From Petrolisthes cinctipes (taxonomy: Eukaryota > Arthropoda > Malacostraca > Decapoda > Porcellanidae): DNA of 64,000 bases. Below are positions 33,118 through 45,930 of this stretch, in pieces. The notes under the pieces were generated by a model. The model ran no database searches and was not told where the DNA came from. It saw only the letters and a list, made by a program, of their open reading frames with translations. The number at the start of each line of letters is the position of its first letter. Positions within the stretch are counted from its first letter, which is position 1. The position numbers were made by a program, and so were the translations under genes. The stretch covers positions 6,005,001 through 6,069,000 of the forward strand of contig JAWQEG010000286.1 in assembly GCA_033782935.1 (NCBI GenBank), written 5' to 3'.

Positions 33118-33372
33118 AGGCCTCCATAGATTATCAATCATGCTTGCACAAACTGAGTGGTTGTGCAGGCGTAACCGTCGTGTGTGTGTGATTGATCGTT
33201 TGTGCAAATGACTGAACAATATCCAACAAGCTTTTCATCAATCACACCCCTGTACAGTGATGCATCATAATGTGTGGTGACTGATCAGTCTTCTTGCTAG
33301 TGTGTGGCAAATTTAAATGTTTGCAAAGTCACCTAGTTTGCGCAAGCATGAATGATAGTCTATGGAGGCCTT
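33118..33372 (+). mobile_element. MITE with 38 bp TIRs
   Basis: AAGGCCTCCATAGA and the following bases (33118-33155) are an inverse of 33335-33372 with about three or four mismatches. The 255 bp element is non-coding. The tips are palindromic (AAGGCCTT), so a target duplication cannot be separated from the terminal repeat. Confidence 0.65.
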
Positions 33373-33669
33373 AAGAGCTGGTTTGACTCAGCAGGGTGGG
33401 GTAGGGTGAAGGGCTTCTGTCGAGACATATGAATCATGAGCTAAATAGATTTCGAAGCTTAGAGAGAGATTGTACAGCTCCGGACAGATCAATGGTCCAC
33501 ACCCCATCCATCAGCGACTTGGTTTGGGCCTGGTCAGATCTGGTAACAGTTGCAGGTGGAGGAAGGGGGGATGTTAGTGGGAGAGGAGGAGAGAAATGTG
33601 GGCGGAGCTATATAGGAGGGTAACGAATGATCAGGTAGAGAAGCCGTGTGTCAGGAAGAATGAATGAAG

Positions 33670-33701
33670 CAGGGTCCATAGAATACATTCTATGGACCCT
33701 G
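33670..33701 (+). mobile_element. 32 bp palindrome with 8 bp target duplication
   Basis: A nearly perfect 32-base palindrome starting CAGGGTCCATAGAAT, flanked on both sides by GAATGAAG (33662-33669 and 33702-33709). The insertion is absent at the equivalent site in copy 1 (near 540-552), where one GAATGAAG remains. Length of duplication and CAGGG ends are hAT-like, so it looks like two terminal repeats with no interior. Confidence 0.8.
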
Positions 33702-33749
33702 GAATGAAGCATACACTGTGAACGGTATCGAATCACCAATAGTATAAAG

Positions 33750-34166
33750 CAGGGTTCTTCAAACTTTTTCAGTCGTGACCCAGTTTTTACTATGACATCA
33801 TTCTCGCGACCCATACAGAAAGATCTTTTACAAATGATCAGAAATATCAACCAAAGAAAATACAAGACCAGAAACTGAAACGTAATATTTATGATTAAAA
33901 GGAATTCTAACCAGAATTATAAACACTGCGTCACCTACCCCTCCCTCTCTCTCTCTCTCATTCTCTCTCAATGCAATGACTTTGTTTTATTGATAATTAA
34001 ATATATGAATATTCGATTATAAAAATATGTTAGGTGGATTCATGTATGAACTTCATATTTATTTTATTGTCACGAACATTATTATTCTATTTTATTCATG
34101 TATTTATTTTTGTGAGCCTGCGACCCAGTTTGGAGGAATTAGGGACCCGTAGTTTGAAGAATCCGG
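33750..34166 (+). mobile_element. hAT-type MITE, left arm of copy 2
   Basis: Same insertion as 591-1025, with 8 bp flanks GTATAAAG (33742-33749) and GTTTAAAG (34167-34174), one mismatch. It carries a slightly longer CT run and small deletions relative to copy 1. Confidence 0.85.
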
Positions 34167-35659
34167 GTTTAAAGAAGTGCATACTGCATTAACGTAGGTG
34201 GATATAGGAGAGAAGAAATGTGATGATTTGAGGCGAGGGTGAGGGGGAAGAGGGTAAGACAAATGAAGGTGATTAGTTGAAAAGTAATAACAAATAAATA
34301 TAATTAGAGTATCTGTTACATTATGTCCTTTAAATAAAGGCACTGTCTTTTGTTCACCATCGTAGTGGGATAGACTACTGAATATATATTATCCTTTGGA
34401 TATTAGACAGCTTTCACTGTATTCCTTTTATCCCTCGTTCTTACCCCATAGGGGAGTATTGCCTGTAATGATGTGGGCAATACTTTAAGGGTTTTGGTGC
34501 CCCTTCGGCCCCAGCCACTAGCTTACATTTCTTCAACTGTCCCTCCTATCTTCCTATTTCATTCTTGCTTGCTGTCACACCTCTCTATCACCTTTTCCTG
34601 GTGCTATTTGACCTCGCTGTTGCGCCACCTAATATCAATCAAATCCCTCGTGCATGTAGTCCACCCTATTTATCACCTTCTCCCAAGCCCAGCTGCTTTT
34701 TTTTTTTTTTTTTTTATGGCAGAAGACGGCTTAATTTTCTAACTTTTTTAATAATCATATTTGTCAACAAATTCATTAAGCTATTTACCAGGATTTTTTC
34801 TTCTAAACATGCATTTAAAAATAATCGATGTTAAACTTAAATAGGCGCCGCTATATGGCGTTTTCAATAAACTTGGTCTAATTTTATGCATAGGCTATAT
34901 ATATTACAGTATCTCTCAAGTAACTGGCAACCTTACACATCCTCCCTACTGTCTTATCCCTCTCTCGCTTGTCCTTCCCTCCTTTCTTACCGTTTATCTT
35001 TTCTTTCTCATATTTTTAACCTTCTCATTCGTTCTTAAAAATTTTAATGACATAGGCCTTTCTCCCTTATCACTTATAGTCCAATTATATGATTCGATTA
35101 TCCTGTTCCTCTGTCCAAACAGTCATTCCTCCCTAAATCGCACCCCTCTCCTCCATTCTTTTTCAGCGGTGACCTACCCATCCCCACCTCACTCATATTC
35201 ATCTTTTTAATCAGACAATCACCCTTCATTTGTTTCATGTGGTCATACCACCTCAACCAATCCATTTGTGTCACTCCACAAAATTCTTGCTGGGAAATAT
35301 CTGCATTTACATTTGTGCTCTCACATGCGTGTTCCTCTAACAAAGTCATCCCATCATTCCGGATTTCAGGATAAGAGTTATAACTCTTATCTAATTAACA
35401 ATTATGTTCGGTTATTGCAAATATGTATGTGTTTCATAGTGTGCCAGGACAAAATAAAAGTTGGGGTATATGGACAACTCAGGAATAAGAACCTAATTAC
35501 AAGGGCGATGGCCACCGATACTGGAGTGAGGCCACAGGGACGTATTTTCTATGAGCGCCATAAAAACACTATAGATACGGTACCACATATATCGGGGACA
35601 TGTTGTTTTCCGGCCACACACGATTTTGTTCATCGGTGGGGTTTCACAGAGGAATAAGT

Positions 35660-35810
35660 GGTCAGCAAGTTTTGGGTCAGTGGTTGGCAGGTTGGGGAAA
35701 CAGAGTTTGCTGGTTCTGGGTCAGAGGTTGACAAGTTGGTGATACAGAGTTTGCAGGTTCTGGGTCAGGGGTTGTCAGGTTGGGGGTATAACGCTGGCAA
35801 GCCGAGGTAA
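35660..35810 (+). repeat. Short minisatellite in element core (copy 2)
   Basis: Counterpart of 2434-2600, with the same GGTTCTGGGTCAG-based units. Confidence 0.6.
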
Positions 35811-36949
35811 GGAGGTAAGGAGTTGGTATGATGGGGGTAGTCTTGGTCTGCATAGTTGGGGACAGTTACTAGGGATCCTTTGAAATCCACGCATACGCAA
35901 AAACTTTTCTTTTAACTTTCCAGATTACCTGCTTATACTGTACAGAATCATTAATATTGTTCTTTATCATCGAGTTGGGAACCAGCCTCTGTTACTGAAT
36001 TTTATATTTTAATATTTGACACTACAAACTACAAACTTCTCTTTCATTGCACATAGGTGAAGCCTAAAGACACCAGCTGAACAGGGCAGTACTCCTAGGG
36101 TGGATATTGAACTGGTGATAAAGGCAGTTGGAGTTCCCGTTTCTCCATCTTCATTGATCTTGTTGTGTTTCATCTACTCCGAGAGTAATCCAACATTCAC
36201 TCAAAGACAACACTTTCCCTCAGTTTACATCATACAAACAGGCATGATACACACCACAAACCAAATTCACAATTGAGAAGGCAATGACGACTAACACAAC
36301 ACCCTCCCCGGAGACAATTGTGGATGACTCTATAAACCCTTCAATGTCTGGATCTCCAGTTAACAATCTCTTGAGATGTCTTAGACTATTATCTGACTCA
36401 CTCCAAATTACAGTAACTTCTGCAACATACTGTATGTGGATTATCAACAAATTTTCCTGCTGCTGAGCTGCACCTATCCTCCAGTAAGCCTCTCTTATTC
36501 TTTCTCTCCAAAACCCAAGTGTCATTGGTAACTGACAGCAACCCTTTCTCTGTCTGCTTTTGCTCACTCTATTCTTAATTTCGTGCCAAAGGCGGATGCT
36601 ACGTCTGTATATGCAATGTCCTCACTCTCGTATTTCTCGACCATGACTTTCCTGAATTCTCAACCCTTTGGCTTCGGTTTACCTATTACTCTCATCTTAA
36701 ATACATCTGCACTGTTTATCTCTCCCTCACTCTAATGACTATTGAAAATTCTATGACTATCTTACTTCAAAACTGGATCACATTCTCTCATTCTTCTTGC
36801 TCAGAAATCTTCTTTTAAATACATTTTAATGTTCACTAAAACCTTTGACTTTCATTTCCCATCACAGACCCACCTGGTGAACAAGTCTTCATCTTTTATA
36901 TCCTCAACAACCTGAAGCAGCTGTAATAGTTCAGCTCCTTTCCCATACT

Positions 36950-38598
36950 CCAGACCGCCTTGAAGATCAGCCCAATATTATGAACATATTTTTAACTTTT
37001 CATCCTTCTGCTTATACTGTTGAACTCATATTTCCATTGATTGGGCTCCTCAAATCACAATATTGTTTCCGTGTCCAGTTCTATCACTTCCCTAAGACCT
37101 TTGGACCCTTCCAGAAAGTGTCATCTGTGGCCGGAGGTTCCTACTCTCATTGGTTACTGACTGGGAGAAACTGAGGCAGTACTTTCATAATTTTCTAGTA
37201 AAGGAATTTGGTTTGCATGGCCAGGGTTCAATTGAATGTGTTGCATGTGTCTTGGAGGTGATCCTCTCGGGCATGGAGGCATACATTCCATATCTGTACT
37301 TTCTTTATCTGATAAAAATAATTCTTGTGTTAATGAGGCTTGTTCTACTGCTGCTGTCCACAACAAGGAGGAGGCTTACAGATGGTAACGACGCTTTCAA
37401 ACAAATGAATCTCGTATCCAGGATATTTCTACCAAGATTCGCGCCAAATCTATTCTTCAACTAGCCAAAATATATTTTATCTCTGCGAAGTACAATTATC
37501 TTTCCTGTTCATTTTGCCAATAATCACCCCAGCAACTTTACTTCGTCCACTTTTCGTGTCTCATTCATCCTGATGGAAATATTGCCACCATTTTTCCCGA
37601 CAAAACTGGAAGTTTCTCTCAAATCTTTGCCTCTGACTTCACTCTGGATGATTGCAGGGCTATTCCTTCATCTCCACCCCCTCTGACTAACTTATATCTG
37701 CCATTAGAATCTATTGAAATGAAATATTTTCTGCCCTATCTGGCCTTGATATTGATATGGTGTATAGTCCATGTGGGAATCCTCCTATTGTCCTTTAAAA
37801 TTGTACTCCAGTGCTGACTCCCTTCCCATGCAGACTGTTCAGACTTTGTCCGTCATCTCATAATTTCCTTCCTACTAAAAATTTATTCTGATCCAACCTG
37901 TTCGGACTCTCCCCAACTCTCAAACTATCGCCTCATTGCTTTGATTTCATATCTACTTAAAAATCTTTGAATATGTTCTTAACATCAAAGTTCAAAAGCA
38001 CCTTACTCGTCATGACCTTCTTTCTGATCGTCAGTATGGTTTCCGTCAGGGATACTCTACTGGCGATCTTCTATGGCTCCTTTCTGACTCATGGTCATCC
38101 TCTATTCAGAACATCAGTGAAAGTTTTACTGTTGCGCTAAGCATAAAGAACTTTTGATAGAATTTGGCAAAAAACTATTAATTTTCCAAACTTTCATTCA
38201 ATTTTTATCCCTCCATCTGCACCTTTATCTCTGATTTCTTCTCTGACGTCAGTTTTATAGCTGCTGTTGTAGATGGTCAACTTCTCTCCCAAGACTATCA
38301 ATAATCTTTTCAACTGTATTTCATCAACTTTCCAATTGTATTCTGATAATTTCTCTCTTCTTCATTACTCCACACAGTTTGACAATCGTCCATCCATACA
38401 GCTCCTCTCTACATCACGTGATGATGTAGTGTCACGCCTGACTTTCTGTCCTTTCCCTTATATCCAATTGGTGAAGAGAAAACCTTATGGCCTTCAACAC
38501 AAAAAACACAGTTCCTTCACCTTTCAACTCACACTAATAATCCAAAAGACTATACCCTCTTCTTCAATGACACACAACTTAATATTAATGGAGTTTCT
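36950..38598 (+). mobile_element. Decayed Jockey-type LINE pol (copy 2)
   Basis: Counterpart of 3740-5405 with the same stops and frameshifts, for example the same break after TVALSIKNF. Small private indels (near 37500 and 38190) arose after the duplication. Confidence 0.75.
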
Positions 38599-39088
38599 GG
38601 TGAAAAATATTCACAATGGTAGACAAAAATATTTATTTCCAAACAGTTTAGGCGACCACTTTGGCCTTATTCAATGGTCGCAAAAACTGTTCGGAAATAC
38701 TTCTTTTCGCCTGTCATTGTGGGCGTTCATTTTGTTGACGTTCGCGCTAGTGTGAATTCTCACTTAGATTATACGTACTTGTTTCCATTGTCTGAATAAC
38801 GTTAGCCATGAATGTAACCAAATGGTCATATTATATGGTTGACATTTTAGTGCTAATTCTCAGAGCAACTATGATGAGACATAATCAAACATTTGCAACA
38901 CTATTCAGAAGTTGTATTTTCGAAGCCAAGGTCTGCGTCAAGTGTCTGAACACTACAAGGTCTCTGTCATTGGTTGTGGAAGGGATGGAGGGGTTGGGAA
39001 CTTGGGAGGGAGAAGGTGCTAGTGTTCGGCTTTGTGCTAAGTGTGTATTTGATCTGCCTTGAGGGAGATGCTAACAAATTTTAGTTAA

Positions 39089-39235
39089 GGGACCCTGTGA
39101 TGTAGTCAGAAAATTTGAGGTTAGTGAGTCCTTCAAACATTGCCACGAAACACCACCTATATGGAAGGAGCTTGTTTCGTGGCATGGTCAGGAGGAATCA
39201 GAAGCCTCCAGGTCTCATACACGATCACAGGGTCC
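39089..39235 (+). mobile_element. TTAA-type MITE (copy 2, first)
   Basis: Counterpart of 5897-6046 between TTAA at 39085-39088 and 39236-39239; it lacks three bases of copy 1 (AGC after AATC). Confidence 0.8.
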
Positions 39236-40749
39236 TTAATGCCTTGTATTTTATCACTGGTTTATTTTTATAGTATTCTTTTTTTTTTTAATAGACTTTG
39301 AGCTTTGTTTGCAATGAGTAATCAATTCTCAATATTTGATGGTATATTTTAGATTCCAGAAACATAATGTATAGTTGAGGACACATGAGACAGATACACT
39401 TAAAACGGGTACCTCATCGAACATTATGGTAGGATGAGACGACGTGTGTAGTGGTGCATCTTAACAATGAGGGGTCCGTTGTAAGTGTGTCTGTTTCATA
39501 TGTTTGTAAGTGTACATAAGGGAAATGGGTTGCCTCACATTAATAGACATAATAAATGACTAGACATAGTGGAATTAGGGGGATTAGAGAAAGGGTTTTT
39601 ATTTAATAGATCAAACTATTGTAAAAAGGTAGTTTTCTTATGACATTCTATCTCGTCTGGAGTTGTTTATATTCTGATAAATTAATTATTATCTAAGTTG
39701 CAAGATATCGTTAATTGAATAAAATAGTCAATTACATTATAATTATCCACACCATATTAATGAAGTAGATGTGATATGTACTGCAACTCGTGGTGGACAG
39801 AAGGAATTGCCCATTATAAAGGGACATGATATTTATTGTTGCAGGATTAGTGATCCTGATACATTGACAATGTACTTTGATATTAATGACTGAGTCAGAA
39901 GGTAAAAAAAAAAAAAAAAAAACGGAGGTTAAACAGAATGGAAGACAGGGTTGAACTTGTGGCTAGACCAGGGAAATATTCTTATAAAAATGAGCATTAA
40001 TGACTCCCAAAACAAGATACGGTCGAGTTCCATTCATTAGACCAATAAAACGACCGATCAATAAGATACACTGTACTCTAAAGTGCTAATTAATTAATAT
40101 ATAAGTAAGTCTATGGAGGCTAAGAATTAACATGTATCCTATACAATTATATTATTTGATAACCAAATGTGGTGGTGGCTACGTTGCATTAGCAATGCAC
40201 ACCTGAATCATCCATCAGAAAAAGTGGTGATAAATGTCAAGCTGTCATAAATAATGATAATTCATGATACACTCACACACACTCTTATAACCAACCAGCG
40301 AAATATCTCTGATATTTTATACTTCTGTAGGAAGATAAATATATTTCCCTTTTAGAACGCGATATCTTTACCATCACCCATGACAGAATCCAGTAAAAGT
40401 AGAAGTTAATTTGTAGATTACCACGATGAAAAAATAATATAACTATATGAAAAGAAATTACTGCATTTACATTCAGCGAAGTTTGACACACAAATTAATG
40501 TGCTTGTCTATCATGAGAAACATTTTTCTGGAAACAAAATATAAAAAGTATAAGATACTTATTTCAAGGCATGTACAGAATTTTGCAAATAACTCTTGGA
40601 CTAAAAACCACCAGGGTGAGGTAAACTAATTACTGATAATGTCAACAAAATAAAAGACTAATATTGATCTGTGTGAAATTTTCAAAGCGTCCTATGCGGT
40701 AGGCTACACTCCACTAATATAATTTACTGCCCCCTATTTCTAATGTTAA

Positions 40750-40896
40750 GAAACCTGTGATCGTGTATGATAATTGGAGGCTTCTGATTCCACCTGACCA
40801 TGCCACGAAACAAGCTCCTTCCATATAAGTGGTGTTTAGTAGCAATATTTGAAGGACTCATTTATTTCCAAATTTCTGACTACATCACATGGTCCC
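40750..40896 (-). mobile_element. TTAA-type MITE (copy 2, second, inverted)
   Basis: Counterpart of 7561-7707 between TTAA at 40746-40749 and 40897-40900. Confidence 0.75.
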
Positions 40897-41089
40897 TTAA
40901 AGAACTAATTTCGTGTTTTGTTTCAAATAGTAATGTCTTGGTGGGAAAATTATTATGTCCTAAGGAGATGTGAATATTGCATATAGTTTAGATGATACAT
41001 AATATTTTCCAAAGATACCTATATACAGCAGGTCATACTCCCGTGAGGCCCACCCAGCGTTGTCAACGTTGGCCGAGATAACCCCGAAA

Positions 41090-41236
41090 CACTAGTGGAT
41101 AACCAGCTTTTAGTTTTTCAACTACCACTCTTTTCTTTCTATTTCCTTCCTTCTTGCTGTCTCGCCTCTCTATCACCGTTTTCTGGTGCTATATGACCAC
41201 GCTGTTGCGTCGCCTAATATCAATCAATCAATCAAC
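41090..41236 (+). mobile_element. LINE/SINE 3' tail with (ATCA)n, copy 2
   Basis: Counterpart of 7900-8047, ending in GTTGCGTCGCCTAAT and an ATCA run. Confidence 0.6.
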
Positions 41237-41291
41237 CTCTACATATTGAGAACCAAAATGCGATCTACAACATAATCTCAGCCGTAGTTTT

Positions 41292-42867
41292 TCGAATCAT
41301 ATAATTGGACTATAAGTGATAAGAGAGAAAGGCCTACGTCATTAAAACTTTTTAAGAACGAAAGAGAAGGTTAAAAATATGAGAAAGAAAAGATAAACGG
41401 TAAGAAAGGAGGGAAGGGCAAGCGAAAGAGGGATAAGACAGTAGGGAGGATGTGTAAGGTTGCCAGTTACTTGAGAGATACTGTAATATATATAGCCTAT
41501 GCATAAAATTAGACCAAATTTATTGAAAACGTCATATAGCGGCGCCTATTTAAGTTTAACATCGATTATTTTTAAGGAAATGCATATTTAGAAGAAAAAA
41601 TCCTGGTAAATAGCTTAATGAATTTGTTGACAAATATGATTATTAAAAAAGTTAGAAAATTAAACCGTCTTCAGCCGAAAAAGAAAACAAAACAGCTGGG
41701 CATGGGAGAAGGTGATTAATAGGGTGGACTACATGCACGAGGGATTTGATTGATATTAGGTGAGGCAACAGCGAGGTCAAATAGCACCAGGAAAAGGTGA
41801 TAGAGAGGTGTGACAGCAAGCAAGAATGAAATAGGAAGAAAGAAGGGACAGTTGAAGTAATATTAGCTAGTGGCTGTCGCCGAAGGGGCGCCAAAACCCT
41901 TAAAGTATTGCCCACATCATTACAGGCAATACCCCCCTACGGGGCAAGCACGAGGGATAAAAGGAATACAGGGATAGCTGTCTAATATCCAAAGGATAAT
42001 ATCTATTCAGTAGTCTATCCCACTACGATGGTGAACAAAAGACAGTGCCTTTATGTAATGGATATAATGTAACAGATATTCTAATTAATTTGTTTATTAT
42101 TACTTTTCAACTAATCACCTTTATTTTTCTTACCCTCTTCCCCCTCACCCTCGCCTCAAATCATCACATTTCTTCTCTCCTATATCCACCTACGTTAATG
42201 CAGTATGCACTTCTTTAAACCCGGATTCTTCAAATTACGGGTCCCGAATTCCTCCAAACTGGGTCGCAGGCTCACAAAAATAAATACATGAATAAAATAG
42301 AATAATAATGTTCGTGACAATAAAATAAATATGAAGTTCATACATGAATCCACCTAACATATTTTTATAATCGAATATTCATATATTTAATTATCAATAA
42401 AACAAAATCATTGCACAAATATTAGCCTTCTTGAGAGAGAGAGAGAGAGAGAGGGAGGGGTAGGTGAGGCAGTGTTTATAATTCTGGTTAGAATTCCTTT
42501 TAATCATAAATATTACGTTTCAGTTTCTGGCCTTGTATTTTCTTTGGTTGATAATTCTGATCATTTGTAAAAGATCTTTCTGTATGGGTCGCGAGAATGA
42601 TGTCATAGTAAAAACTGGGTCACGACTGAAAAAGTTTGAAGAACCCTGCTTTATACTATTGGTGATTCGATACCGTTCATTCCTCCTGACACACGTCTCT
42701 CTACCTGATCATTCGTTACCCTCCTATATAGCTCCGCCCACATTTCTCTCCTCCTCTCCCACTAACATCCCCCCTCCCTCCACCTGAAACTGTTACCAGA
42801 TCCGACGAGGCACAAACCAAGTCGCTGATGGATGGGATGTGGACCATTGATCTGTCCGGAGCTGTAC
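41292..42867 (-). repeat. Right inverted arm, copy 2
   Basis: Inverse of 33472-35098 through to the terminus. It includes the inverse hAT MITE at 42221-42657 and a GA run at about 42434-42453 matching the CT runs of the left arms. Differences from the left arm are scattered substitutions and short deletions, so the arms have diverged somewhat. Confidence 0.9.
42221..42657 (-). mobile_element. hAT-type MITE, right arm of copy 2
   Basis: Inverse of 33750-34166 with 8 bp flanks CTTTAAAC (42213-42220) and CTTTATAC (42658-42665), the same imperfect pair as the left arm. Confidence 0.85.
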
Positions 42868-43179
42868 GAGGCAGAATCATCACAACCTCACGATGATAGG
42901 AAAACAGATGGAGTGATGATCCCTTTTACGATAGTCCCAAATATTATTATTATTATTATTGGGGTCGAACCCATAACATTAACCCTATAACTTCAGGTAG
43001 CGGGATATCTCGCTTGCCTTGGGATCTCCGGTGGGAGAGATTCCCCACCTGCATCAGGAACTAGGGGTGGTTGGATTTTGCGCTCATACCAATTTCTCGC
43101 AAAAACCACTGTGTTGTGCTGGATTTGTTTCTTTTGGCCTATAGCCCCTTCCCCTAGAGTGAACTGACTTCTGTTGATG
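42868..43179. other. Spacer, no gene recognised
   Basis: Contains an ATT run (about 42943-42960). The text after it (GGGATATCTCGCTTGCCTTG) has the look of retroelement sequence, but I cannot assign it. Confidence 0.4.
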
Positions 43180-43420
43180 GGGGGGCTTGCATGTCTCTGA
43201 GACCTAGTGAGCTAGACTAGAGGGGGCTCCGCCCCTGCTCTGCCCCAATTTCTGGGAGAGAAGGCTTCCCATGCTAAAGAGGACACGGGTGCGCTTGGGT
43301 CACATCCGGGTCCCAGAGACTATCGGAATAAAAAGGGCCGACAGTCCACCCAAACCATTATGAGGCCGCACACGTCTCGGACTAGGGAGTCTAGATTGCA
43401 AGTGTATATTTGGCTCAGCT
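43180..43420 (+). repeat. LINE-derived segment shared with 10718-10763
   Basis: Contains GTCTCTGAGACCTAGTGAGC and a GC-rich stretch (GGGGGCTCCGCCCCTGCTCT). The shared motif with the region upstream of the LINE at 10920 suggests the 5' or ORF1 part of the same LINE family. Confidence 0.45.
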
Positions 43421-44082
43421 TCCACGTTTATCACTTGAGTTGCCAATATTGAGCCACATAGAAATTTTAATCCTAAACCACGTGTGATCATGATGTAAAC
43501 CACCCACTGCCGAGTGGGATGGAAAGAGGAATTGGGTTTGATTGGGAAGGCTTCAAGAGTGATCGTGTAGTATTATTGGAGAGGGAGCACTATTACAGTA
43601 AGCACCTGAGGTTATAAAGCAACAGAACCGACTGTCACCTTACTAAGTTTTATTTTGTTATCCAAATCCAACTATAATGCTACATTTGAATTATTATTGG
43701 TTCATCGTATATAAATGCAACCCCATCCTCATGCCTGATACTGTGTTCGACTATACCATCAACATGAGACTCAGACATGATGGTTAGCACCATTTATTGC
43801 CTGGGAGAACCTGCAAGTGGTACAAATATTATTGTCCTCTTTGACATCACAGTGCTGAACACCCACACTATCTATATGTAGCATCACACCAACTCCTAGC
43901 TGTCTCTTAGTGACTTTAAGAAAGGAGCTATAACCACACAAAAAAGGACTGAGGGATTATGGGTTACCAGTAAGGAAAAATTGGGTGACAAGCCGACGTC
44001 AAAGACAGCCAGCATGCACGAACACCAACCTGCTCTCGCACTTACCGTTACTCTTCTTCATTAACTATTATATCCGCAACCA

Positions 44083-44365
44083 GGGAGAGTTCTCTGGCCT
44101 GCCTCCACAGCCAGTGGATGGGCCAAAATCTACCACTGTGCCCAGGGGATTTTGCGAAAATCACGCTATTTCACTTCATCCTCATTCCTAACTTACAATA
44201 CCTAGAAACTTAAATTTGGTTCTGTACACAATATCAAGTTTTCTAGGTATTGTAGGTTAGGAATAAGGATGAAGTGAAATAGCGCGATTTTCGCAAAATC
44301 CCCCGAACACAGTGGTAGATTTTGGCCCATCCACTGGCTGCGGAGGCAGGCCAGAGAACTCTCCC
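44083..44365. mobile_element. Long-hairpin MITE
   Basis: Two arms of about 125 bp (44083-44208 and 44236-44365) are inverse copies with only a few mismatches, separated by about 27 bases. Outer ends are GGGAGAGTTCTCTGG. There is no coding capacity and no clear target duplication. A transcript would form a hairpin of more than 100 pairs. Confidence 0.8.
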
Positions 44366-45130
44366 GGTCTTACCAGGTTCATGATTGCAACCAAGATCAA
44401 TTGTCGCTTGAATTAATTATCCCCTCACTCACTGACTGGAAGGATTAATGTGAGTCTTGTCGTTAATCTTACCCAGCCAGTTACTTAGAAAGGGAGGGTA
44501 ATAAGCATTACGATAATACCCACTTCATGTTTATAATATTGGTTGTTATGATTAAATTTCAGTGTCTATATGATTACAACAATGTTGTCACTTTATTTTG
44601 TTATAGTAAACAATTCTAGTATTAGATATGAGAGTAAAGTAAGGAAGATAAAACTTATTTTTATAGCTTTTATAAGGAATAAATCCTTAAACCCTGGGTG
44701 ACAACATTAGTTGACACCGCCAACAAGTGTGGGTAGCCTAACTAAAATATAATATTACGGCTGTTTTTATGTATATATATGGTAATTACAGGAAACACCC
44801 AGCTCTGGATATATGTCCGTTCACCATCACTGCTAGTTCAACACCGGCAGGAGGTGGGTGGCTGGCCTATGGAGAGTCCATATAAGCCCAAAATCAGTGT
44901 TGCAACCTGAGACAACCATGTTATTGGATGCACAATTAAAAAAATTGCTTTGTCGGGAATTCTCGTCACCCGCAGTCCCCCACACTTGTTACTGGTCGCC
45001 GTTTAAGGGTTAAGCCAATTTCATTATTCTAATTGCTTTGTGTTATTGGATACCAGAGGACTCTGTTGTGCAAAGGAGGGTCTTAACTACCCAATGATCA
45101 TTCTGTCTCTGGGAGGGAGCGCTGCATTGG
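44366..45130. other. No gene recognised
   Basis: AT-rich sequence with no splice-bounded or family-like coding signal. Confidence 0.4.
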
Positions 45131-45930
45131 CTTAGTCAACACCTACAGCCAACACCACCACTTCCCCTGGTGACCATCTTGTTGGTAGAGTGAAGGGGTT
45201 TTTAACCATTTGAAGGGGCATTATATTCATCACCTGCAACGAACATCGACTAATCTGTCCACAGGAAGGGCATCCTTCTCTCTGCCGCCATCTCCTCATC
45301 ACTATCATTGAGAGATGGAAAGGCGGTATCTTTCACTGTGGATGATAGGAGAAAGGAGTTGGAGGCTACCAACATAGCAGGACCTGATGGTGGGCAGGCC
45401 CTTGGCTCACTCCATGCGCATGGGAGGAAGATGACCGACAACCAACCATCGTAACGATGGCAGCAGCAGGCAGACCTCGTCATCGTCTGCACTAAGACTA
45501 TTGTTGCCTTTGCTGCAAAACCTCCAACTTCCTCTTGGACATCTTCAGGAAAAATGGCTTGCCATTAATAGCCATTTCTCCTGATCAACCACCACCACCA
45601 CCACCAAGAAACGAGCGGAAGCGTCATCAACCCGGCCCATCCCTGTTGTCGGTTAATGCTGCCTCACCCACTCAACCGGGGGAATCGCCACCACCACCTG
45701 AGGATTCCCAACAAGACCCCGAGACGGAAGAGGACATAGAAACGATTTTCTTGCTTTACCTCCACTACTAAGGATGACACCACCGACAACATGGACCTGG
45801 AATATGAAGGGTAATGGCAGACAACGAGGAAGAGGAGTGACAGCCAACCTACCAACCCACCACCCACTGTCACCGTGGACTTGTGGATGTCCGCCTCTCC
45901 TCGGATGGGCGATATACAAAAAAGATAAAA
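45130..45930 (+). pseudogene. Probable LINE ORF1 relic
   Basis: Shifting plus-strand frames encode a basic then proline-rich polypeptide, with PPPPPP at about 45585-45606, QPGESPPPPEDSQQDP near 45675-45720 and an acidic stretch after it. The layout resembles ORF1 nucleic-acid-binding proteins of decapod LINEs. Stops and frame changes are present. No zinc knuckles are seen, so the assignment is tentative. Confidence 0.35.

Larger units (their letters stand above)
33472..35098 (+). repeat. Left inverted arm, copy 2
   Basis: Inverse of 41292-42867 and direct match of 355-1872. It includes the 32 bp palindromic insertion at 33670-33701, the hAT MITE at 33750-34166, a LINE/SINE 3' tail ending in ATCA near 34645 and a T-run near 34698-34715. 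Confidence 0.9.
33472..42867 (+). mobile_element. Large long-TIR element, copy 2 (complete)
   Basis: The 9,396 bp unit is bounded by GTACAGCTCCGGACAGATC at the left and its inverse at the right. The arms are about 1.6 kb each and the core is about 6.2 kb. Most of it is nearly identical to 355-8991; for example, a 115-codon frame in the core differs at only two residues. GTAC at each tip is palindromic and could be a 4 bp target duplication or part of the repeat. No self-encoded enzyme is visible. Size, arm length and the absence of coding sequence do not fit a Polinton; it looks like a giant non-autonomous or foldback-type element. Confidence 0.85.

Noticed and set aside
33472..42867. Polinton/Maverick or large DNA virus insertion
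   Set aside because: No polymerase B, integrase, packaging ATPase or capsid frames are visible, and the core is filled with a dead LINE and MITEs.
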